A stretch of 64,000 nucleotides of DNA from Micromonospora echinofusca (GTDB lineage Bacteria; Actinomycetota; Actinomycetes; Mycobacteriales; Micromonosporaceae): positions 4,181,001 to 4,245,000 of the forward strand of contig NZ_LT607733.1 in assembly GCF_900091445.1 (NCBI RefSeq). Direction: 5' to 3'. The translations under genes were made by a program, and so were the position numbers. The notes under the pieces were generated by a model. It saw only the letters and a list, made by a program, of their open reading frames with translations, was not told where the DNA came from and ran no database searches. Below, one piece after another: positions 32,106-38,921 of this stretch (position 1 is its first letter; each line of letters opens with the position of its first letter).

Positions 32106-32507
32106 TCAGCGGCCGCGGGCCTTGGCGGTCTGGCGGTTGTTCGCCTTCTCGATGGCCTTGACCAGTTCCGGCTTCGTCATCGTCGAACGACCGGGGACGT
32201 CCAGCTTGCGGGCCACCTTCATCAGGTGGTCCTTGGTGGCGTTGGCGTCCACCCCGCCGGCCGTGGGTGCCCGGCGCTCCGGTCCGCCGCCGGCCGCCTG
32301 GCGGTCGCTCGGTCCCTTGCGGCCCTTGGGCTCCCAGTGGTCGCCGACCTTCTCGAACTCGTGCTTGACGGCGGCGAAGGCGGTGCGGTGGGCCCGCTCC
32401 CCCTCGCCGTACGTCTCCACGGCCGAGTCGTGCGTCTTCTCCCAGGTGCGCTGCGCCTTCTTGGGGGAGCGTCGCAGCGTGCTGGGCAGTACCTCGCGCC
32501 CGGGCAT
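32106..32507 (-). CDS. ChaB family protein with Rho_N/SAP-like C-terminus
   Basis: A 133-residue protein. The N-terminal 60 residues match ChaB (LPSTLRRSPKKAQRTWEKTHDSA, ERAHRTAFAAVKHEFEKVGDHW). After a polar linker, the last 45 residues (KDHLMKVARKLDVPGRSTMTKPELVKAIE) resemble a Rho_N/SAP-type helical motif that can bind nucleic acid. A very strong GGAGGAGGACG ribosome site precedes the ATG, and a SigB-type promoter lies upstream. A stress-related, possibly DNA-binding role is inferred. Confidence 0.88.
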   Translation of the reverse strand: MPGREVLPSTLRRSPKKAQRTWEKTHDSAVETYGEGERAHRTAFAAVKHEFEKVGDHWEPKGRKGPSDRQAAGGGPERRAPTAGGVDANATKDHLMKVARKLDVPGRSTMTKPELVKAIEKANNRQTAKARGR

Positions 32508-32543
32508 CTCGTCCTCCTCCGCGTCGTGGGTTCCCGGTTGACC

Positions 32544-32568
32544 GTTCCCCCGCGCCCGGTCGGCAAAC
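32544..32568 (-). promoter_or_regulatory. SigB-type promoter candidate (chaB-like gene)
   Basis: On the minus strand GTTT, 15 bp, GGGAAC. The leader would be about 30 nt and contains the strong ribosome site. Confidence 0.5.
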
Positions 32569-32579
32569 CGGGTGGTCGG

Positions 32580-32605
32580 GTTTGTCGATTTCCGGCCACG
32601 GGTAC
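32580..32605 (+). promoter_or_regulatory. SigB-type promoter candidate (BrkB gene)
   Basis: GTTT, 16 bp, GGGTAC, an excellent match. The leader to the ATG at 32667 would be about 55 nt. It is back to back with the chaB promoter. Confidence 0.62.
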
Positions 32606-32666
32606 CGGCGGGGCCAGGCGACGCCGGATGCACCGGGTCATCCGGGGCCGGGCACAGGGAGCGGGC

Positions 32667-33647
32667 ATGACGACGACGGAACCCGGCGCGGCGGCCACCG
32701 AGGAGCGGCGACCGCGGATGCCCCGCCGGGTTCGCCAGCTGAGCTGGCGGACGTGGCGCGGGGTGCTGGTACGCAGCGTGCGCAACTTCGTCAAGGACAA
32801 CTGCGCGGACTGGGCCGCCGCGCTCACCTACTACGGGGTGCTCGCGCTCTTCCCGTCCACGATAGTGGTGGTCGCCCTGGTCGGGCTGGTGTCCAACGGC
32901 GAGCAGACCGTCGACACCGTGCTGGACCTGGCCCGGGACATGGGCGCGGGTTCGGTGGTGGCCAACGAGGGCTTCGTCGGCGTCGTACGGGGTGTGGTGG
33001 ACCAGAACGACTCGGCCAGCGTGCTGCTGAGTTTCGGTCTGCTCGGTGCCCTCTGGTCGGCCTCCGGCTTCATCGGGGCGTTCACCCGGGCCTCCAACGC
33101 CGTCTACGGGGTCGAGGAGGGGCGGCCGGTCTGGAAGCTGCGGCCGATGCAGATCGGCCTGGCGGGGCTCTCGCTGGTACTGCTGGCGGTCGTCGCCACC
33201 GGGCTGATCGTCAGCGGGCCGGTCACCGACGCCGTGGGTGACCTGATCAACGCCGGCGGGCTGGCGCGTACGGCGTGGAGCGTCGCCAAGTGGCCCGTGC
33301 TCGCGCTGATCATGATGGTGCTGCTGAGCCTGCTGTTCTGGATCGCGCCCAACGTCCGGCAGCCCCGGTTCCGCTGGCTCACCCCGGGCGGCGCGGTCGC
33401 CCTGGTCGCCTGGGCCCTCGCCTCCTTCGGCTTCGGCCTGTACGTGGCCAACTTCGGCTCGTACGACGCCACGTACGGCAGCCTGGGGGCCGTGATCGCG
33501 TTCCTGGTCTGGCTCTACCTGTCCAACTCTGCGCTGATGCTCGGCGTGCAGATCAACGCGGAACTCCAGCGCGGCCGGGTGCTCCAGGCCGGCGAGCCGG
33601 ACGCCGAGGAGCCCGTCCTGCCTCCGAAGACGCCCGCCACCACGTGA
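32667..33647 (+). CDS. YihY/BrkB family inner-membrane protein
   Basis: A 326-residue polytopic membrane protein of the YihY/BrkB family (formerly mis-called RNase BN). The N-terminal motif NFVKDNCADWAAALTYYGVLALFPS is characteristic. Six hydrophobic segments follow, with YGSLGAVIAFLVWLYLSNSALMLGVQINAE near the end as in the family. The role is unknown; some members are linked to envelope or stress functions. A GGGAGCGGG ribosome site precedes the ATG. Confidence 0.9.
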   Translation: MTTTEPGAAATEERRPRMPRRVRQLSWRTWRGVLVRSVRNFVKDNCADWAAALTYYGVLALFPSTIVVVALVGLVSNGEQTVDTVLDLARDMGAGSVVANEGFVGVVRGVVDQNDSASVLLSFGLLGALWSASGFIGAFTRASNAVYGVEEGRPVWKLRPMQIGLAGLSLVLLAVVATGLIVSGPVTDAVGDLINAGGLARTAWSVAKWPVLALIMMVLLSLLFWIAPNVRQPRFRWLTPGGAVALVAWALASFGFGLYVANFGSYDATYGSLGAVIAFLVWLYLSNSALMLGVQINAELQRGRVLQAGEPDAEEPVLPPKTPATT

Positions 33648-33707
33648 CCCGCGACGGGTTTGGCGGCCCTCACCGTCGCCGCCCGCGCCAAGGAGCCACG
33701 CCGGACC

Positions 33708-33732
33708 GTTTACCGGCGGTGCCACCGGGTAG
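33708..33732 (+). promoter_or_regulatory. SigB-type promoter candidate (DUF2795 gene)
   Basis: GTTT, 15 bp, GGGTAG, ending 10 nt before the ATG at 33743, which predicts a leader of about 4 nt. Confidence 0.6.
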
Positions 33733-33742
33733 CGCAGAAGGC

Positions 33743-34159
33743 ATGGAACGTGGCAGCAGCAAGCACGGACCGAGGGTCGACGAGCAGATGAGCCGGGAGG
33801 TCAGCGGCCTCGTGCAGGGGCCGGGGACCGGCGGCTCACGGGTCGACGAGTCCCGTGTGCCGGAGCCGGCGGGTGAGGACCAGCCGGAACCGACCACGGC
33901 CCCGGCCGGCGACCTGCGTACGGGCGCGCCCAAGGGGATGAGCTCCGAGGACGTCGAGCGACGCAGCCGGCTCGGACGGTTCATCACGATGACCGCCCTG
34001 CCCGGTGACCGGGAGACGCTGATCGCCAACGCGCGGGAGAACGAGGCGCCGGCGGACATCGTCGCCGAACTGGAACGGCTACCCGAGGGCACCCGCTACC
34101 AGACGGTCTCCGAGGTGTGGGCGGCGCTCGGCCACAAGAACGAGACGACCCGCTGGTGA
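33743..34159 (+). CDS. DUF2795 domain protein
   Basis: A 138-residue soluble protein. The first 75 residues are polar and probably disordered (Gly, Pro, Glu-rich). The C-terminal half is a DUF2795 domain (ALPGDRETLIANARENEAPADIVAELERLP), a small helical fold of unknown function common in actinobacteria. It is preceded by a SigB-type promoter with almost no leader and followed after 52 bp by an SRPBCC gene that may be co-transcribed. Confidence 0.85.
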   Translation: MERGSSKHGPRVDEQMSREVSGLVQGPGTGGSRVDESRVPEPAGEDQPEPTTAPAGDLRTGAPKGMSSEDVERRSRLGRFITMTALPGDRETLIANARENEAPADIVAELERLPEGTRYQTVSEVWAALGHKNETTRW

Positions 34160-34211
34160 CCGGATCCCCGCACGATCCGGCCTGTCACCGGCGGACGAAG
34201 GAGGATGGCTG

Positions 34212-34673
34212 ATGAGTGGCGTTACCGAACACGTGGACGTCTCCGTCCCGGTGCGCACCGCGTACGACCAGTGGACGCAGTTCGAGGACTTCCCCCAGTT
34301 CATGGAGGGTGTGCAGGAGGTCCGGCAGCTGACCGACACGATGACCCACTGGACGGTGGAGATCGCCGGGGTGAAGCGGGAGTTCGACGCCGAGATCACC
34401 GAGCAGCTTCCGGACGAGCGGGTCGCCTGGCGTTCGACGGGCGGCACCCAGCAGGCCGGCGTGGTCACCTTCCACCGGTTGGACCCGGAGACCACCCGGG
34501 TCACGCTCCAGCTCGAGTTCGAACCGCACGGCGTGGTCGAGCAGGCCGGCGACAAGCTCGGCATCGTCGACCGGCGCGCGAAGGGCGACCTGGAGCGGTT
34601 CAAGCAGTTCATCGAGCGCCGTGGTCAGGAGACCGGCGCCTGGCGCGGCAAGGTCGACCGGCCGCAGCCCTGA
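34212..34673 (+). CDS. SRPBCC family cyclase/dehydrase-like protein
   Basis: A 153-residue START-like protein close to the polyketide cyclase/dehydrase group, here probably a stress-related lipid-binding protein. The N-terminus EHVDVSVPVRTAYDQWTQFEDFPQFMEGV is the classic signature of this type, and the C-terminal helix AKGDLERFKQFIERRG closes the fold. A GAAGGAGGATGG ribosome site precedes the ATG. It is probably in an operon with the DUF2795 gene. Confidence 0.9.
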   Translation: MSGVTEHVDVSVPVRTAYDQWTQFEDFPQFMEGVQEVRQLTDTMTHWTVEIAGVKREFDAEITEQLPDERVAWRSTGGTQQAGVVTFHRLDPETTRVTLQLEFEPHGVVEQAGDKLGIVDRRAKGDLERFKQFIERRGQETGAWRGKVDRPQP

Positions 34674-34699
34674 TCTCCCGTCCCCCGAACGCGAACGTC

Positions 34700-34730
34700 C
34701 GATGGCCGCCGGCTCTTCCGGCGGCCATCG
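34700..34730 (+). terminator. Hairpin terminator
   Basis: A perfect 13-bp stem CGATGGCCGCCGG/CCGGCGGCCATCG with a CTCTT loop, followed by TCGTTTG. It follows the SRPBCC stop by 26 bp; the trailing GTTT is also the -35 of the next promoter. Confidence 0.75.
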
Positions 34731-34732
34731 TC

Positions 34733-34757
34733 GTTTGCGTGCACCGGGCCGGGGTAC
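34733..34757 (+). promoter_or_regulatory. SigB-type promoter candidate (small acidic protein)
   Basis: GTTT, 15 bp, GGGTAC, a textbook match. The -10 ends 10 nt before the ATG at 34768, which favours that start over the ATG at 34762. Confidence 0.65.
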
Positions 34758-34767
34758 CGCGATGGGC

Positions 34768-35028
34768 ATGACGGACGACGACAAGGTGTGGCGGGACGAG
34801 GAACGCACTCCCCTGCGGGAACTGGACCGGGCCGTGGCGCGGTCGACGCTGGACGGCCAGGCCGACGACGTGACGGGGAACGACGCCGGTGAGGAGGCGG
34901 CCTTCGGCCACGGCCCGGAGGCGGTGGACCGGGGTGGGCAGGCCGCCGGCGCGGGCCGCGAGCCGACGGACCCGGACCGCGCGTACCGGCCCTCGACGAC
35001 GGGGCGGACCGGGCCCGACACGATGTGA
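34768..35028 (+). CDS. Small acidic, probably disordered protein
   Basis: An 86-residue, highly acidic and hydrophilic protein (MTDDDKVWRDEERTPLRELD...) with no hydrophobic core, likely intrinsically disordered. An upstream in-frame ATG adds two residues, but the promoter position favours the second. It sits alone between a terminator and a convergent MFS gene. The family is not recognised. The SigB-type promoter suggests a stress-induced protein such as a hydrophilin. Confidence 0.65.
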   Translation: MTDDDKVWRDEERTPLRELDRAVARSTLDGQADDVTGNDAGEEAAFGHGPEAVDRGGQAAGAGREPTDPDRAYRPSTTGRTGPDTM

Positions 35029-35112
35029 GCCGGGCGCCGTGCGGCGGGCGGGCCGGCTGGCGGAGGACGCGGAAGCCGCGGGAAGCTGACGAACCAGTGC
35101 CGCCGGAACGCT

Positions 35113-35148
35113 GATACCCCTGTGGCATAAATATGCCTGGGTGGTATC
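35113..35148. repeat. 36-bp AT-rich palindrome
   Basis: The outer arms GATACC (35113-35118) and GGTATC (35143-35148) and inner arms GGCATA (35124-35129) and TATGCC (35132-35137) share one centre of symmetry with AA in the middle. It is strikingly AT-rich for this genome and lies between convergent genes. Confidence 0.7.
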
Positions 35149-35191
35149 GGGACGAGCGGACACACCCCGGCCGTCGAAGTCGGGCGCAGCC

Positions 35192-35220
35192 GGTCACGGT
35201 TCATGAAACAGACCGTGGCC
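35192..35220. terminator. Hairpin between convergent genes
   Basis: GGTCACGGT pairs with ACCGTGGCC (9 bp with one G-T wobble) around an 11-nt loop, 8 bp beyond the MFS stop. Confidence 0.55.
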
Positions 35221-35228
35221 CCGCGCGC

Positions 35229-36431
35229 TCAGCCGGACGCCGGTCGGCGGGTCCCGGCCGTGTGCAGGGCGATCAGGCCCAGCGTGAGCACGACCAGCGC
35301 CGGCCCGAGCAACTCGACCGACGTGTTGCCGAGCAGCACCCCGATCCCGGCCGGCACCAGCGCGCCGCCCAGCCCGGCCGCGGCGATCTGCAGCCCGATG
35401 GTCCGGTCGGCGTGCGCCGTACCGACCCGCTCGACGGTGGTGAGGGTGAGCAGCGGGAAGACCGGGGCGGCGGCGAAGCCGACGACGAACAGCCCCGCCA
35501 CGGCGACCCAGGCCGGTGCGGGCAACGCGATCAGGACCGCGCCGAGCGCCATCCCGACCAGGCTGCCCCGCAGCACCGTCGCCGCGCCCAGCCGCTCGGC
35601 CACCACGCCCTGCACCACGCGCCCGACGAAGAGGCTCCCCCAGTAGCCGGAGACGCAGACGCCGGCGACGGCCGCGCCGAGGCCACGCCCCTCGGTGAGC
35701 AGCAGGAACGCCCAGAGCCCGGCGGCCACCTCGATGGCCACGTAGACGGCGAAGGCCGCCGCGCCGAGCCAGACCGCCGGCAGGCGCAGCGTCTCGCGTA
35801 CCCGGGTGACGGCCGGCGGGGCGACGGCAGCCTTCCCCGTCGCGGGCCCCGCGGGCCCCCGGGCCGGGGTGCGGTCCCGCCAGGCACGGACGGTGAGCGC
35901 GAACGCGGCGGCAAGCGCGAGCTGGGCCCCGGCGACCAGGCCGTAGCCCCAGCGCCAGGAGAGCCCGGCGCTGAGCGCGCCGGTCATGATGAGCGGCCCG
36001 AGCGCCACGCCGAGGCCGAAGAACGCGTGCATCCAGTTCATGTGCCGGGGGCCGAAGGCACCCGCCGCGTACGCGTTCAGGCCGGAGTCGATCGCGCCGG
36101 AGCCCAGACCGAGCACCAGCGCGCAGCCCACCATCAGGATCAGCCCGGGGGTCAGCGCGTAGCCGGTGAGCGCGAGGCTGGCCAGCAGCGTGCTGCCGGC
36201 GAGCAGCCAGCCGACGCCGAGCCGGGCCAGCGTGAAGCCGGCCAGCACGCTGGAGGTCAGGTAGCCGGCCGTGCCCGCCGTGAGCACGAGGCCGACGGCC
36301 TCGGTGGGTACGCCGAAGTCGGCCCGGATCGAGGGCCAACCCACGCCGATCAGGCCGTCGGGCAGGCCGAGGCTGACGAACGCGAGGTAGGCCAGCAGGA
36401 GCAGTGAGGCGCGGGGCGGGGCGGTGGACAC
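35229..36431 (-). CDS. MFS transporter
   Basis: A 400-residue major facilitator with 12 predicted helices. The early helix motif GLPDGLIGVGWPSIRADFG resembles FucP/YbjJ-like MFS proteins, and the GSGAIDSGLNAYAAGAF stretch in helix four to five is characteristic of that group. The central loop (WRDRTPARGPAGPATGK) splits the halves. The GTG at 36431 was chosen because the first helix follows at once; longer starts add polar residues. The substrate is unknown, perhaps a sugar or drug. Confidence 0.88.
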   Translation of the reverse strand: MSTAPPRASLLLLAYLAFVSLGLPDGLIGVGWPSIRADFGVPTEAVGLVLTAGTAGYLTSSVLAGFTLARLGVGWLLAGSTLLASLALTGYALTPGLILMVGCALVLGLGSGAIDSGLNAYAAGAFGPRHMNWMHAFFGLGVALGPLIMTGALSAGLSWRWGYGLVAGAQLALAAAFALTVRAWRDRTPARGPAGPATGKAAVAPPAVTRVRETLRLPAVWLGAAAFAVYVAIEVAAGLWAFLLLTEGRGLGAAVAGVCVSGYWGSLFVGRVVQGVVAERLGAATVLRGSLVGMALGAVLIALPAPAWVAVAGLFVVGFAAAPVFPLLTLTTVERVGTAHADRTIGLQIAAAGLGGALVPAGIGVLLGNTSVELLGPALVVLTLGLIALHTAGTRRPASG

Positions 36432-36585
36432 GAGGGACCATCCTGCCCGGAGTCGGCGACGGTGCCAGTCCGCCTCCCCCGGTGGGACGAAGATTACGGT
36501 CCGGACGGGTGGTGAAACGGACAGCTCATCCAGAATCGGCCGTTCGGCTGACGGCAAGGCCCGGGTCACGCGCAAGACTTTCGGG

Positions 36586-36798
36586 ATGCATCAGGGCTCC
36601 GGCATCCTCTCCACGCGTCAGCGCCGCCTGGCATGGCTCGGCTTTCTCCTCGCCGCGCTCCAGGCTCCCGTCTCCGCAAAACTGGTCTCGGACGACTCCT
36701 GGTTGTTCAGCCTCTGCGTGGCGCTGATGGTGGCGACCGTGATCATCGCCGACGACGCGGCCCGGCGCCGCCCGGCGGACGCCCGCCCCACGGACTGA
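36586..36798 (+). CDS. Small membrane protein, unknown
   Basis: A 70-residue protein with two hydrophobic segments (about residues 15-29 and 40-54) and a polar tail AARRRPADARPTD. The ribosome site (TTCGGG) is weak. It is divergent from the MFS gene and convergent with the next one. It is a plausible but unrecognised gene. Confidence 0.55.
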   Translation: MHQGSGILSTRQRRLAWLGFLLAALQAPVSAKLVSDDSWLFSLCVALMVATVIIADDAARRRPADARPTD

Positions 36799-36807
36799 CG
36801 GGTCGGT

Positions 36808-37257
36808 TCAGCCCTCGCCGGCGGGGCGCGCCTCGTGCCCGGGCAGGCCCCGGGTGCGCCGCCGCTCCTTCATCTCCGCCTCGTAGAGGTGCCGGCGGCC
36901 GCCGACCAGTTCCTCGCGGGCGGCCCGGTCGAGGTCGCGGAAGAGGGCGTAGTAGCCGTCGTCGAAGTCCTCGACGACCTGGAACGTCCACCGCCCGGCG
37001 ATGACGTTGCGACCCAGCAGGTCGGCGTCGATGCGGTCGGCGATGCGGTCGTGCCCGGCGGCGCGGAACATCTCCACGGCGTCGTCGAGCATCAGGTCGG
37101 CGTGCCCCACGAGCTGGTGCAGCGAGTAGAGGTGACCGCGCACCCGCTCGACGCACTCCAGCGCCTCGCTGAGCTTGCCCAGCGCCGCCACCGTCTCGTC
37201 GCTGACCCCGGCCGGCCTGCGGTGCCGCTCGTCCGGCCCGTCCCCGTGTCGTTCCAT
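36808..37257 (-). CDS. Conserved soluble protein, unknown
   Basis: A 149-residue helical protein without membrane segments. Conserved-looking parts are TVAALGKLSEALECVERVRGHLYSLHQLVGHADLMLD, AGHDRIADRIDADLLGRNVIAGRWTFQ and VVEDFDDGYYALFRD. A TGGAGGAACGG ribosome site precedes the ATG. I have seen the type annotated only as hypothetical in actinobacteria. The quoted long segments look like a helical bundle; the function is unknown. Confidence 0.8.
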   Translation of the reverse strand: MERHGDGPDERHRRPAGVSDETVAALGKLSEALECVERVRGHLYSLHQLVGHADLMLDDAVEMFRAAGHDRIADRIDADLLGRNVIAGRWTFQVVEDFDDGYYALFRDLDRAAREELVGGRRHLYEAEMKERRRTRGLPGHEARPAGEG

Positions 37258-37419
37258 CCGTTCCTCCAGGTGTCGACTTCGCCCCGGCGGGGCGGTTCTC
37301 CTCCTGCCCCGCCCGGGCCGACTCAATCCCCCGTGGGCGGTTGACCGTTCGGGGGAGGGTCGAAAACCCGCCGACCGGCCGAGGTCGACCCTGGTCACGG
37401 CCGGATAGCCTCGGTCACC

Positions 37420-37797
37420 ATGCGTGTGCCGTTCACCCGGGTCGAGGCCCGTTCCACCGCCAGCTCGGCGCGATCCACCCTCGCCCTCCTGTCCGCCTCC
37501 GTCGGTGCCGAAGGGCTGGCCGCCGCCGCCGCGCGTCCGGGCCTGCTGGCCCTGGTCGACCAGCACGCCGCGGCGGTACGGGAGAGCCTGGACGGCGACC
37601 GCCGGCCGCTGAGCGCCGCCGCGCTCGCCGGCTACGCGGAGGGCGTACGCGCCGCCGCGCTGGAGCACGGCTGGCAGCCCCCGGTGGCGCCGGTCGACTG
37701 GTCCGCGCCGGACTGGCTGCTCACCCGGCTGCTCGCGGTCTGCGCGCTGACCCGCTCGCTGGGCACCCCGGCGCCCGCCCCGCTCCCGCTGGTCTGA
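37420..37797 (+). CDS. Conserved small protein, unknown
   Basis: A 125-residue, Ala/Leu-rich protein with a Ser/Thr-rich N-terminus and helices such as LLSASVGAEGLAAAAARPGLLALVDQH. It has no clear signal peptide and is not strongly hydrophobic. It ends with DWLLTRLLAVCALTRSLGTP. A GGATAG element about 15 bp before the ATG may be a -10 sequence of a short-leader mRNA. The family is not recognised. Confidence 0.7.
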   Translation: MRVPFTRVEARSTASSARSTLALLSASVGAEGLAAAAARPGLLALVDQHAAAVRESLDGDRRPLSAAALAGYAEGVRAAALEHGWQPPVAPVDWSAPDWLLTRLLAVCALTRSLGTPAPAPLPLV

Positions 37798-37815
37798 GCG
37801 ACGGCCCGACCCGCC

Positions 37816-37848
37816 GGAGGGGCGCCCGCGGTCCGCAGACACCCCTCC
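37816..37848. terminator. Weak hairpin between convergent genes
   Basis: GGAGGGG pairs with CCCCTCC across a 19-nt loop, in the 68-bp gap between the small protein gene and the channel-like gene. Confidence 0.35.
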
Positions 37849-37865
37849 CCGTCGCGTCGCACCGG

Positions 37866-38732
37866 TCAGCGGCGGAACTGCTGGGTCTCGTCGCCCATGT
37901 TCCCCGACTGGTAGGTGCCGCGCCCGCCGGCCGTCGCGGACTCCTGCCCGCGCGGCATGACCTCGGTCCGCTCGGCCGCCGTACGGTCGGCCATCTGCCG
38001 GCCGACGTCGACCTGGCCGGCCTCCCGGGCCCGACGGTGCTCCTGCACCGCCCGCGACTCCTCGGCCATCCGGTTCAGCCAGCCCTCCCAACGGTTCTGC
38101 ATGGGCCGCACCAGACCGCCGCCGACGCCGACGATCAGGATGCCGGCCACTGTGGCGAGCACCGCGATCAGCACCGGCGTGGTCACCGCCGTGGCGATGC
38201 CGACCTGGTTCAGCGCGGCGATGACACCCAGCGCGATGATGAAGATCGCCGTCAGGTCGGCGAGGATCTTGCCGTACGAGAGGCCGCCCAGTGCCCCGGT
38301 GACGATGTCGCGGACGGCGTTGGCGATCGCGGCGGCCACGACGATGATGACGATCGCCACGAAGGCGCGTGGCAGCCAGGCGACCACGCCGCCGATCAGG
38401 TCACTGATCGCGTTGGGTCCCCACACCCCGAAGGCGAACTGCAGGGTGAACAGCAGCACCGCGTAGTACGCGAGCTTCGCCAGGATGTCACTGGCGTCGT
38501 ACCTGGTGCGTTCCAGCGCGCGTTTGATGCCGCCCCGTTCCACCGCCTTGTCGAAGCCGACCCGTTCCAGCGCCGCGTCGACGATCTTGAGCACGGCCTT
38601 GGCGATGAGCCATCCGACCACGAGGATCGCGATGAACGCGATGGCCCGCGGTATGAACAGCAGCACCGACCTCCACATGTCGGCCACGGCGTCGCCGATG
38701 TCGACCTGCCTGACCGCGAGGCTATCCGGCAT
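37866..38732 (-). CDS. CmpX-like transmembrane-helix repeat protein, channel related
   Basis: A 288-residue protein of the group annotated as mechanosensitive ion channel family/CmpX, with repeated TM_helix units (FIAILVVGWLIAKAVLKIVDAALERVGFD and a second copy AIVIIVVAAAIANAVRDIVTGALGG). It has about five membrane helices but no MscS beta domain, and ends in a polar, Glu/Arg-rich tail (ESRAVQEHRRAREAGQ). A GGAGGGACATC ribosome site precedes the ATG, with a SigB-type promoter upstream. A membrane-stress role is inferred. Confidence 0.85.
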   Translation of the reverse strand: MPDSLAVRQVDIGDAVADMWRSVLLFIPRAIAFIAILVVGWLIAKAVLKIVDAALERVGFDKAVERGGIKRALERTRYDASDILAKLAYYAVLLFTLQFAFGVWGPNAISDLIGGVVAWLPRAFVAIVIIVVAAAIANAVRDIVTGALGGLSYGKILADLTAIFIIALGVIAALNQVGIATAVTTPVLIAVLATVAGILIVGVGGGLVRPMQNRWEGWLNRMAEESRAVQEHRRAREAGQVDVGRQMADRTAAERTEVMPRGQESATAGGRGTYQSGNMGDETQQFRR

Positions 38733-38767
38733 GATGTCCCTCCTGTCGCATGGACTGCGCCGCGCGC

Positions 38768-38792
38768 ATACCCGGTCACCGACGCGGCACGC
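38768..38792 (-). promoter_or_regulatory. SigB-type promoter candidate (channel-like gene)
   Basis: On the minus strand GCGTG, 14 bp, GGGTAT. The -10 is perfect; the -35 fits only the loose GNNTN form. The leader would be about 29 nt. Confidence 0.45.
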
Positions 38793-38921
38793 CGTACCGC
38801 TCCCCGAGTTTTTCCCGACATGTCACTGCAGAGCCGCCCTGAACTGCCCGAACGTCCAACCCGGGGGGCGCGCGGGGCATGATCGGAAACGGCCGGTAGG
38901 GGCTGCGGCTAGGCTGCGGTC

